Shown here piece after piece: positions 1 to 5,919 of a stretch of 5,919 nt of DNA. The DNA lies in contig JALWNS010000139.1 in NCBI GenBank assembly GCA_027083655.1, forward strand, positions 575 through 6,493. The letters are read 5' to 3'. Position 1 is the first letter of the stretch; every line of letters starts with the position of its first letter. The notes under the pieces were generated by a model. That model ran no database searches. It had not been told where the DNA came from and saw only the letters and a program-made list of their open reading frames with translations. Origin of the DNA: Bacteroidales bacterium (GTDB lineage: Bacteria > Bacteroidota > Bacteroidia > Bacteroidales > S143-33). Made by a program: the position numbers and the translations under genes.

Positions 1-1796
1 GCTTCTTCGCCCAAAAGGTAACGTACAATGCCTTTGACTGCACGGTAACCATCTGCAATAGCACTAATAGCATCTGCCACACGGTTAACAGCATCTCCAC
101 CTGCGAAGATCTTAGGATCTGCTGTTTGTCCCCATTCATTAACAACAATACGGCCACGATTGAACTCAATCTTTTCGCGATAATTTTCCGGGAACAAGCT
201 ATAATCTGCATCCTGGCCAATAGCTGCTATCACTGTTGTACAAGGAATATCCTCCTCACTTCCTTCTATTGGCACTGGTTTTGGACGGCCACCTTGAGGA
301 TTAGGCACCATCTTGGTCTTGATATAACGCAGTGCCTTAACCTTACCTTGTTCATCACCTATAACCTTAAGCGGTAATCCCTGGGGCCATATCTGAACTC
401 CTTCTGCTTCTGCATCTTCTATTTCTTCCCAATCTGCAGGCATATCTTGCTTACGGCGGCGGTATAACATAATCACTTCTGCACCCAGGCGGCGTGATAC
501 ACGTGCCGCATCAATAGCAGTATTACCACCTCCAACTACTACTACACGGTCACCAACTTCGATTCGCTCACCTTCGTTTATCCTGCGCAGGAAGTGGATA
601 GCACCCCATACACCCTTAAGGTCTTCGCCTTCTACTCCAAGCTTCCATGCATTCTGCAGGCCAACGCCTACAAACACTGCATCAAAATTGTTATATAAAT
701 CTTCGAATTTAACATCTTTTCCTATCTCTGTATTGAAGTGGAATTTCACGCCAACCTTCTCCATGTACTGGATCTGCTTATCAAGACTTTCTAATGGCAA
801 ACGGTACTTCGGAATACCATACATTGTCATACCGCCTGCCTTGGAATTACGTTCATATACTTCCACATCAAAGCCTCTCAGTGCCAAATAATAAGCAACA
901 GTAAGACCTGCAGGCCCTGCACCAATAACGGCAACTTTCTTTCCATTCTTAGGTGCTATAGGTGGATTAACAATTTCTTTAATCTCGTCGGCATTAAGGG
1001 CACGTTCCGTTGCATAGCGTTTCAACCAACGAATTGCAACTGGTTCTCCACGCTTAGCAAGAGCACAGACTTCCTCACAACGACGTGTACAAACCTTACC
1101 ACATGTTTCTGGAAGTGGGTTATTATCATAAATGATACGCAGGGAATCGTCATCTGCACCCCGTGCAATAGCGTTAATATATTCAGGGATGTGCATATGT
1201 TCTGGACATGCCTCTGTACACAGGCCACAACTCAAACAACGCTGAGCCTCAATACGTGCTTGTTCTTCCTCATAACCTAATACAACTTCTGCAAATGATT
1301 TAACTCGCTCTTGTGGATCAACCATTGGCATTGGAACGCGGTCATACTTATTAATTGAGTAATTGAGGTCATTGCTAACCCACGAACGCTTATCTTTACC
1401 ATCTGGATTGCTTACACCAGGAGTCCAGAGAAAATCTTCTGGATTTGGACTAACAAAAATATAATCTGTAGTCAAGCTCAGAGATCCTGTAGGACATACA
1501 TCTACACACAAACCACACCAGCAACAACGGCCATTATCTACACGCGGACGCAGACCACTATCTCCCTTTTTTGGCTCAACACCATCAAGGGGGATCATAT
1601 CAATTGCCTTGTTCATACAAATCTCTGCACAGTTGCCACAACCAATACAATATTCTATATCATTATAATGAAGACCGCGATAACGTGCTGATGCAGGTAC
1701 TTCTATCTGGGGAAACAAAAGAGTATGTGGCTTACGGCTCAGCTGGCTTAGACCTGTCAATGGGTTTACTACCCCTTTTATATTGAACAAACTCAT
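1..1796 (-). CDS. MbxN/NuoI-type ferredoxin fused to NfnL/GltD-type FAD/NADP(H) oxidoreductase (3' end cut by window)
   Basis: The reading frame is open from ATG at 1796-1794 to the left edge: 598 complete codons and no stop. An in-frame TAA at 1817-1815 makes this the first possible ATG. Residues about 45-110 form a two-cluster ferredoxin: C50/C53/C56/C60, then C91/C94/C97/C101-P. Residues about 160-270 resemble the cysteine-rich N-terminal domain of the glutamate synthase small subunit and NfnL: C187/C190/C193/C197-P, then C232/C236/C240/C244. A dinucleotide fold with GAGPAG at 292-297 and an acidic residue at the end of strand 2 (E315) should bind FAD. A second fold, GGGNTA at 422-427 with YRRR at 445-448 and DMPA at 451-454, resembles the NADP(H) site of this family. 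The AGGDA motif at 565-569 closes the FAD site. Known NfnL and GltD pass electrons between NADP(H), FAD and Fe-S clusters. Here the module probably docks on the NuoB-like subunit through its ferredoxin domain. It lies 37 bases after the large-subunit gene and is probably in the same operon. Family assignment is sure; electron direction is inferred. Confidence 0.93.
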   Translation of the reverse strand, partial: MSLFNIKGVVNPLTGLSQLSRKPHTLLFPQIEVPASARYRGLHYNDIEYCIGCGNCAEICMNKAIDMIPLDGVEPKKGDSGLRPRVDNGRCCWCGLCVDVCPTGSLSLTTDYIFVSPNPEDFLWTPGVSNPDGKDKRSWVSNDLNYSINKYDRVPMPMVDPQERVKSFAEVVLGYEEEQARIEAQRCLSCGLCTEACPEHMHIPEYINAIARGADDDSLRIIYDNNPLPETCGKVCTRRCEEVCALAKRGEPVAIRWLKRYATERALNADEIKEIVNPPIAPKNGKKVAVIGAGPAGLTVAYYLALRGFDVEVYERNSKAGGMTMYGIPKYRLPLESLDKQIQYMEKVGVKFHFNTEIGKDVKFEDLYNNFDAVFVGVGLQNAWKLGVEGEDLKGVWGAIHFLRRINEGERIEVGDRVVVVGGGNTAIDAARVSRRLGAEVIMLYRRRKQDMPADWEEIEDAEAEGVQIWPQGLPLKVIGDEQGKVKALRYIKTKMVPNPQGGRPKPVPIEGSEEDIPCTTVIAAIGQDADYSLFPENYREKIEFNRGRIVVNEWGQTADPKIFAGGDAVNRVADAISAIADGYRAVKGIVRYLLGEE

Positions 1797-1833
1797 CGTT
1801 TTACTGATTTTAGTTTACAAACATTTGTTTTGA
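1797..1833 (-). other. 37-base AT-rich spacer before the flavoprotein fusion gene, no Shine-Dalgarno
   Basis: Read on the minus strand, the bases just before the ATG are A-rich (ending AATCAGTAAAACG) and contain no GGAGG-like sequence at ribosome-binding distance. The same holds for the leaders at 3522-3558, 4114-4147 and 5054-5070, which show only A-rich stretches such as AAAGAAAA. No terminator hairpin or promoter was recognised in any of these gaps, which supports one transcript across all six genes. Confidence 0.5.
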
Positions 1834-2946
1834 TTAACGTTCCATTTCTGGTGGACAAGTACCCAAACTATTCATGATAAGAGCGACATCTGCAATGTTC
1901 TGCCCTACCAGAATTTTCTCCAATAGTGTGATACCATGTACATACGCAGGCCCACGCACATGGATACGGCGTGGATGTTCTGAACCATCACTTACAACGT
2001 AATAACCAAACTCTCCACGGGCTGACTCTGTCTTAACATAAGCATCACCGCGGGGAAGCTTCCACTTATGCGGGTTTGGTATTTTGTTCCAAACAGGGCC
2101 ATTATCTGGCATCTTATCCAATATTTGCCGAATAATATTTATTGATTGGCGTATCTCAAAACGGCGTACCAAAGCACGGGCCCAAACATCGCTTGTGTTA
2201 TACATATCAGGTACTTCAAACTCTACCTGGTCATAAAATTCATAAGGTTCATCTATTCGAACATCGCTTTTTATACCTGCGCCACGAAGTGGAGGTCCAA
2301 CCACACCCCATTCTATAGCCTTCTCAGGTGGGATATAACCAACACCCTGTGTACGTTTCTGGAAAACGGCATTGTCAAACATCACGCGGTCGTAATCATC
2401 TAATCTTTTCTCAAGGTAATCCATAACCTTTGCAACACGTGACTTAAAGCCTTTGGGCAGGTCACGGCGTACACCTCCTGGCCAGATATACATGTGGTAA
2501 ACACGGCCACCTGTCAACTCTTCGAACAAATCTAGCACATAGTTACGGTCACCCACAGACCATTGACCAATAGTATAAAGACCAGCAGAGCCAGATTGTC
2601 CGCCATACCATAGCAAATATGACTGAATACGGGCTAGCTCCAGAACTAGCATTCTTATCCAGCGTGCTTTCTCTGGCACTTCTCGTCCTTCTATTTCCTC
2701 CACACCACGTGCGTAATTTTCCTCATTAGGATCTGGCTCTGGAACACAAATACGGCAAACAATTGTAAAGCTCTGTAGCCAATTGCGGCGTTCCATTAAT
2801 TTTTCAAAGCCGCGGTGCAAATAACCGATATGTGTTTCGGCTTTGACTATTGTATCACCCTGGACTTCTAGCTTGACCATCATGTTACCTGTTATACCAG
2901 GGTGCTGTGGTCCTAGATATATTGTTGTTGTCTTTTCCTTTCTCAT
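1834..2946 (-). CDS. mbxL: NuoD/MbxL-type (49 kDa, hydrogenase large-subunit-like) subunit of a membrane-bound oxidoreductase
   Basis: This 370-residue protein belongs to the family shared by complex I NuoD and the large subunits of group 4 [NiFe] hydrogenases. Family marks are GPQHPG at 12-17, HRGFEK at 44-49 and ARGEFG at 309-314. In group 4 hydrogenases two CxxC motifs hold the Ni-Fe centre; complex I NuoD has neither. Here the first motif is intact (C64 and C67 in CRIC), but the C-terminal motif reads GTCPPEMER, keeping one cysteine (C364) and replacing the second with glutamate. There are no other cysteines. An ordinary four-cysteine Ni site is therefore impossible, and this pattern fits Mbx/Mbs large subunits, which as I recall also lack the full set. 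The protein should sit on the cytoplasmic arm next to the NuoB-like subunit. The ATG overlaps the stop of the upstream nuoC-like gene by four bases. The mbx name rests on motifs and gene order; NuoD-like is the safe family-level call. Confidence 0.93.
   Translation of the reverse strand: MRKEKTTTIYLGPQHPGITGNMMVKLEVQGDTIVKAETHIGYLHRGFEKLMERRNWLQSFTIVCRICVPEPDPNEENYARGVEEIEGREVPEKARWIRMLVLELARIQSYLLWYGGQSGSAGLYTIGQWSVGDRNYVLDLFEELTGGRVYHMYIWPGGVRRDLPKGFKSRVAKVMDYLEKRLDDYDRVMFDNAVFQKRTQGVGYIPPEKAIEWGVVGPPLRGAGIKSDVRIDEPYEFYDQVEFEVPDMYNTSDVWARALVRRFEIRQSINIIRQILDKMPDNGPVWNKIPNPHKWKLPRGDAYVKTESARGEFGYYVVSDGSEHPRRIHVRGPAYVHGITLLEKILVGQNIADVALIMNSLGTCPPEMER
2943..2946 (-). other. ATGA stop/start overlap joining the NuoC-like and NuoD-like genes
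   Basis: The TGA stop of the 30 kDa subunit gene (2945-2943) and the ATG of the large-subunit gene (2946-2944) share bases as ATGA. Such overlaps usually mean that ribosomes ending the first gene restart on the second. This suits two proteins that form one subcomplex. It is the only overlap in the window; other junctions are 17 to 37 bases apart. Confidence 0.85.
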
Positions 2947-3521
2947 CGTGAATATTTCTTTGCAAATTCCGGTATTTCTTCTCCTGTGCGTTTAGCAATA
3001 GTTTCGCGGACATCCTGTGCATCTTCACGTCCGCTACGGAAAGTATAGTTTTGCATTACATACTGTAATGTATCAAAATCACGACGCATTGGGGGCAGGT
3101 CGTCCCAATCTTCTAGTATTAACTCATGGCGACCTACTAAACCTTCGAATTGAATACCAAACATCTCGCGCAACTCGCGCTCATAGGTATTGGCTTGGGG
3201 CCAAATGTAGTCAATGTTTGGAGCTACAGGATTTAGCCTATCAACATCAACTTTGATGAGCACATTGACCTTTTCCTGTGGATGCCAAAGAATATAAACC
3301 AGCTCAAAACGGTTCTCCTCTATCCAATCTACACAAGAAATATGAGACAAGTGTAGAAAGCCCATTTTTTCCTTTAAAAACAACAGTACACTCTCAATAT
3401 TATTTGTATTTGTCCTTAGCTCTACCCTGCGCTGGCGGCGTACTTTAGCATCAATAATATCATCCTTAAAGTGCTCCTTTACTACATTGACTACAGTATT
3501 TTCATATATTAAATCAGCCAT
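2943..3521 (-). CDS. mbxK: NuoC/MbxK-type 30 kDa subunit
   Basis: This is a 192-residue soluble protein of the complex I 30 kDa family. The family signature is plain: ERELREMFGI at 114-123, followed by FEG at 125-127 and an acidic ELILEDW stretch at 133-139. It binds no cofactor; its single cysteine (C63) is not part of a metal motif. In known complexes the subunit packs against the NuoD-like large subunit in the peripheral arm and stabilises it. The tail from about 140 (LPPMRRDFD and a charged C-terminus) is the extension that contacts NuoD in related enzymes. NuoC and NuoD are separate genes here, as in mbx operons, not fused as in E. coli. The ATG at 3521 is preceded by an A-rich leader with no clear Shine-Dalgarno sequence. 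Its TGA overlaps the next ATG, suggesting coupled translation and 1:1 output. Confidence 0.92.
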   Translation of the reverse strand: MADLIYENTVVNVVKEHFKDDIIDAKVRRQRRVELRTNTNNIESVLLFLKEKMGFLHLSHISCVDWIEENRFELVYILWHPQEKVNVLIKVDVDRLNPVAPNIDYIWPQANTYERELREMFGIQFEGLVGRHELILEDWDDLPPMRRDFDTLQYVMQNYTFRSGREDAQDVRETIAKRTGEEIPEFAKKYSR

Positions 3522-3558
3522 TTTTCTTTGGTTTTTGTTGGTTAAAAAGACTTGTAAA

Positions 3559-4113
3559 CTACCAGTTATAATCTGGCATCTTCCAGTTCTTGATTAGTTT
3601 TTGCTGATTTTGGCGGTACCACTCCAGGTTTTCTTTATAATGTTTCCATCCATTCGCTTCTCCTTTACCAATTAGTTCCTGGAGCTTGGCAAAACCTGCT
3701 AATACTGCCTCAGGACGGGGCATACAACCATTAATATAAACATCAACTGGTAAATACAAATCTAGCTGTTTAATGGTATTGTATGAATCCCAGTACATAC
3801 CGCCATTTATGGTACAAGAACCGAATCCTATAACATATTTAGGATCCTGCATCTGCTCATACGAACGGATAACGCGCTTGAGGGTCTTTACCGACAGATA
3901 ACCTGTAATCAATAGCACATCTGCCTGGCGTGGCGTTGCCGCTCCCCTGACACTAAAACGCTCTGCATCATAACGTGAAGTCATTGTCGGTGGAATCTCT
4001 ATAGCGCCACATCCAGTTCCATAAGCCAATACCCACAGTGAGTTTTTGCGCGCAAAGTTTTTTATAAACTCAACTATTTTTGAGCTTTCTCGGTCATTTA
4101 ATACGTAGTTCAT
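3559..4113 (-). CDS. mbxJ: NuoB/MbxJ-type iron-sulfur subunit with only three cysteines
   Basis: This 184-residue protein belongs to the NuoB / [NiFe] hydrogenase small-subunit family. The subunit carries the [4Fe-4S] cluster nearest the catalytic or quinone site (proximal cluster or N2) and bridges the large subunit and the NuoH-like anchor. Visible motifs are TGCGAIEIPP at 33-42, RQADVLLITG at 62-71, GSCTINGG at 99-106 and INGCMPRPEA at 127-136. Complex I NuoB has adjacent cysteines (CCAIE) at the first site, and hydrogenases have CxxC before IE; here there is one cysteine (C35) followed by glycine. With C100 and C130 that makes just three cysteines in the protein, so the cluster has at most three cysteine ligands. 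I recall that the archaeal Mbs sulfane-sulfur reductase has a similar three-cysteine proximal cluster proposed to be catalytic. The charged, tryptophan-rich tail (about 150-184) extends past the NuoB core. Its ATG lies 34 bases after the NuoH-like stop. Confidence 0.93.
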   Translation of the reverse strand: MNYVLNDRESSKIVEFIKNFARKNSLWVLAYGTGCGAIEIPPTMTSRYDAERFSVRGAATPRQADVLLITGYLSVKTLKRVIRSYEQMQDPKYVIGFGSCTINGGMYWDSYNTIKQLDLYLPVDVYINGCMPRPEAVLAGFAKLQELIGKGEANGWKHYKENLEWYRQNQQKLIKNWKMPDYNW

Positions 4114-4147
4114 AGCTTTTCTTTTTTGTTTTAGCCAATCTGGCTAA

Positions 4148-5053
4148 TTAAACAGTAGCGATTAACAGACCTATAACGGCAAAAATAAGAGGCCATCTCC
4201 ACAGTGACCAGATAGCCTGCTCCGTCCTATACCGTGGATTGACAGTACTCCACAATACAGGTATCATATACAAAGCTAGGGTCTTTATTATCATCCATAG
4301 CCAGCTTGTTGCTCCTCCAAGAAAAACATCTACTATCAACGCTAACTTCGCAAACATAAAAATACTTCCTGAGCTCATCATCAAACCCATATATTTTCCA
4401 CCAAACTCGGAAGCCGGTCCTGAAGCCAGCTCTGATGGTGCTACTACTATATCATATGGAGAATAACGGAACATTGCAGGTAAAACCAATAACGCTGCAA
4501 TGAAAGCAAAAGGTTGCTCAAAAGCAATCCATGTATGATGCTGCTGTTGCCATGCTACTAAATCTGTCAAGGATGTTGTCTTGTATTGTATCATAACTGC
4601 TATTAAAGCTATAACCCATGGCAACTCGAAACCTACCAACTGGGACAAACCACGGGTTACACCTATTGCTGAGTTTGGATTACCTGTCTGGCCTGCACCT
4701 AATGCAAAACCCAAAGACCCAAACACCATTAAATACAAAAGCAAGATTATATCTCCCTTAAATGTAAAATTTGCCCAAAAATCACTATTATAAACAATCG
4801 GTATAAACAATAATGTCGAAACACCCATTGCCATCATCCACAATGGTGCCAAATGCTGCATAATCCCATGGTGGATATTAGATTCCTTGAACCACAGCTT
4901 CATAACATCCAAAAAATTCTGATATACAGGAGGTCCATAACGGTTTTGTATACGGGCTATAACTTTACGCCTGATACCCATATAAAACAAACCAGATATG
5001 AAAGCTATTAATATCGTTAGCAAAACTGCACCTAATGTTTGCCAGAATGTCAT
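4148..5053 (-). CDS. mbxM: NuoH/MbxM-type membrane anchor subunit
   Basis: This is a 301-residue integral membrane protein of the NuoH (complex I subunit 1) / hydrogenase subunit 4-anchor family. About eight hydrophobic segments are visible, near residues 4-24, 68-88, 101-120, 138-157, 179-196, 222-243, 249-270 and 283-300, matching the fold. RIQNRYGPP at 34-42, followed by a helix ending in LWFKES at 53-58, is the family signature of the first cytoplasmic loop. The loop with SELASGPASEFGGKY at 207-221 carries conserved acidic residues (E208, E216), which in relatives lie on the route that couples redox chemistry to ion movement. PRYRTEQ at 273-279 is the matching C-terminal loop. The subunit joins the peripheral arm (NuoB/NuoD-like) to the antiporter-like subunits encoded upstream. 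Whether it binds quinone cannot be told; group 4 hydrogenase and Mbx relatives do not use quinone. The ATG follows the upstream stop by 17 bases, with an A-rich spacer. Confidence 0.93.
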   Translation of the reverse strand: MTFWQTLGAVLLTILIAFISGLFYMGIRRKVIARIQNRYGPPVYQNFLDVMKLWFKESNIHHGIMQHLAPLWMMAMGVSTLLFIPIVYNSDFWANFTFKGDIILLLYLMVFGSLGFALGAGQTGNPNSAIGVTRGLSQLVGFELPWVIALIAVMIQYKTTSLTDLVAWQQQHHTWIAFEQPFAFIAALLVLPAMFRYSPYDIVVAPSELASGPASEFGGKYMGLMMSSGSIFMFAKLALIVDVFLGGATSWLWMIIKTLALYMIPVLWSTVNPRYRTEQAIWSLWRWPLIFAVIGLLIATV

Positions 5054-5070
5054 TTTTCTAAAGTTTTATG

Positions 5071-5919
5071 TTAAAAAATCTGTTTTGCAAGCATAAGTAA
5101 AATAGCAAAGAAGATTATCACATATAATGCATAAGTCTGTGCATTACCAGTATAGAAGCGGCGTACAAACTGGAAAAAGTCCTCCACGCCGCGGCCAATA
5201 GCATTATATATACGTGTCATAGACACCTTAAACACAGGGGCAATTGCTCTCTCAAACGGCTTGAAGAAATCAAGTGCAAAATGATAGTTATCATCCTCTG
5301 ATGGAGGCTCACCAGCTGTATGGATATCCTTTGTAGAGACATAACGAGTCCCTTTACGGTTTACCAAGGTAATTACTATCAAGAAGACTACGAATGTAGC
5401 TCCCAAAGCTAATGAAACAAGTGTCAAATCAACCTTATCGCCCCAACTGTTTGTCAGGATAGACATGTGGTAAGTTATGTCAGTAAAACCAAGTGCCTCC
5501 ATACTTTTGGCTATTGGCTCGAAAACAAAGCCCGGTAAAGTTCCTGCTATAACAAGGAACAATGCCATTAACAACATTGGTATTGTCATCAATGCAGGAG
5601 CCTCCTTAACATCTTTATAATCATCTTCTTCCTGGCCTAAAAACAAACCAAAAAGTATTCTGTATGAATACAAAAAGGCCGCCGTACTAGATAAAAACAA
5701 AAGAATTACCAACCAAACCTGTCCATCTGTTATCATTGACTCATAAAGCATCCACTTACCTACAAAACCCGCAATTGGAGGGATGCCTGCCAGTGCTATC
5801 ACTGCTATCAATGCAGACAGGAATGTATAAGGCATCTTACGGATCAGTGCCCTTAGCTCAGAAAACTTTGTTGTCCCTGCCTGGCGCTCAACAGCTCCTA
5901 CTGCCATAAACAAAGTAGC
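5071..5919 (-). CDS. NuoL/MrpA/MbxH-type antiporter-like proton/cation-translocating membrane subunit (5' end cut by window)
   Basis: The frame is open through the right edge, so the start lies outside; the 282 residues seen are the C-terminal part of a protein that in this family usually has 450-650 residues. The fragment opens inside a transmembrane helix (ATLFMAVGAV). Then comes GIPPIAGFVGKW (45-56), the hallmark of the NuoL/M/N and Mrp antiporter family, whose lysine (K55) corresponds to the conserved helix-12 ion-channel residue. Further hydrophobic segments lie near 66-93, 108-133, 163-187 and 261-280. Between the last two is a polar stretch (about 188-258) containing YHFALDFFKPFE and RRFYTGNAQTYALY, which resembles the end of MbxH/Mbh-type subunits more than E. 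coli NuoL. Such subunits pump H+ or Na+ across the cytoplasmic membrane when driven by the peripheral arm. The TTG at 5913-5911 is internal, not a start. NuoL versus NuoM/N type cannot be settled from this fragment. Confidence 0.88.
   Translation of the reverse strand, partial: ATLFMAVGAVERQAGTTKFSELRALIRKMPYTFLSALIAVIALAGIPPIAGFVGKWMLYESMITDGQVWLVILLFLSSTAAFLYSYRILFGLFLGQEEDDYKDVKEAPALMTIPMLLMALFLVIAGTLPGFVFEPIAKSMEALGFTDITYHMSILTNSWGDKVDLTLVSLALGATFVVFLIVITLVNRKGTRYVSTKDIHTAGEPPSEDDNYHFALDFFKPFERAIAPVFKVSMTRIYNAIGRGVEDFFQFVRRFYTGNAQTYALYVIIFFAILLMLAKQIF

Noticed and set aside
126..891. Two short plus-strand open frames (126-377 and 688-891)
   Set aside because: Both lie opposite the long open minus-strand flavoprotein frame, which has clear family motifs; they show no recognisable motif of their own.
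1022..1228. Short minus-strand open frame in another phase
   Set aside because: It is a shadow of the flavoprotein's cysteine-rich region; the real frame there contains C187-C244.
1..1240. Glutamate synthase small subunit (GltD) as the function
   Set aside because: The domain is GltD-like, but the N-terminal ferredoxin fusion and the operon of membrane-complex subunits point to a redox partner role; no gltB is present in the window.
1571..1786. Plus-strand open frame
   Set aside because: It is antisense to the ferredoxin domain and has no family resemblance.
1817..1828. Small inverted repeat (ACAAA/TTTGT) in the gap before the flavoprotein gene as a terminator
   Set aside because: The arms are five AT-rich pairs with a two-base loop, far too weak for a terminator.
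1834..4113. Energy-converting [NiFe] hydrogenase (Ech/Mbh type)
   Set aside because: The large subunit lacks one of the four Ni-binding cysteines and the small subunit lacks a cluster cysteine; no hydrogenase maturation gene is in view.
4239..4793. Plus-strand open frames opposite the NuoH-like gene, and similar ones at 2146-2403 and 3017-3256
   Set aside because: All are antisense to well-supported subunit genes.
5911..5913. TTG as the start codon of the antiporter-like gene
   Set aside because: The frame stays open to the window edge and the TTG is inside a membrane helix; it codes for leucine within a truncated gene.
1..5919. Standard respiratory complex I (nuo operon)
   Set aside because: The gene order differs, the large subunit keeps CRIC, the NuoB-like protein lacks the CC pair, and the ferredoxin is fused to an NfnL/GltD-like flavoprotein.

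Overview
The window holds six tightly packed genes, all on the minus strand, so transcription runs from the right edge to the left. Together they encode a membrane-bound, complex I-like oxidoreductase of the Mbx/Mbs type. The gene at each edge is cut by the window boundary. No other gene, RNA, mobile element or CRISPR array is visible. No gap between genes exceeds 37 bases.

In transcription order the genes are: (1) the C-terminal part of a NuoL/MrpA/MbxH-type antiporter-like membrane subunit (5071-5919); (2) a NuoH/MbxM-type membrane anchor (4148-5053); (3) a NuoB/MbxJ-type iron-sulfur subunit (3559-4113); (4) a NuoC/MbxK-type 30 kDa subunit (2943-3521); (5) a NuoD/MbxL-type large subunit (1834-2946), which overlaps gene 4 by ATGA; (6) a large protein whose 3' end is missing (1-1796). 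It fuses an MbxN/NuoI-type 2x[4Fe-4S] ferredoxin to an NfnL/GltD-type FAD- and NADP(H)-binding oxidoreductase. The order H-M-J-K-L-N is that of archaeal mbx (mbs) operons as I recall them. Bacterial complex I order (nuoA-B-C-D-E-F-G-H-I...) does not fit.

Three details argue against both ordinary complex I and a normal [NiFe] hydrogenase. The large subunit keeps an N-terminal CRIC motif but has only one cysteine in its C-terminal motif (GTCPPEMER). The NuoB-like subunit has only three cysteines, so one of the four usual ligands of the proximal (N2) cluster is absent. The ferredoxin subunit is joined covalently to a pyridine-nucleotide flavoprotein. The most economical model is a ferredoxin:NADP(H) oxidoreductase that couples electron transfer to H+ or Na+ pumping. 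An Mbs-like polysulfide reductase with an NADP(H) module is an alternative.

The host looks like an anaerobic bacterium with fairly AT-rich DNA. The genes lack clear Shine-Dalgarno sequences and have A-rich leaders, which fits Bacteroidota, but this is a weak inference and no taxonomic marker gene is present.
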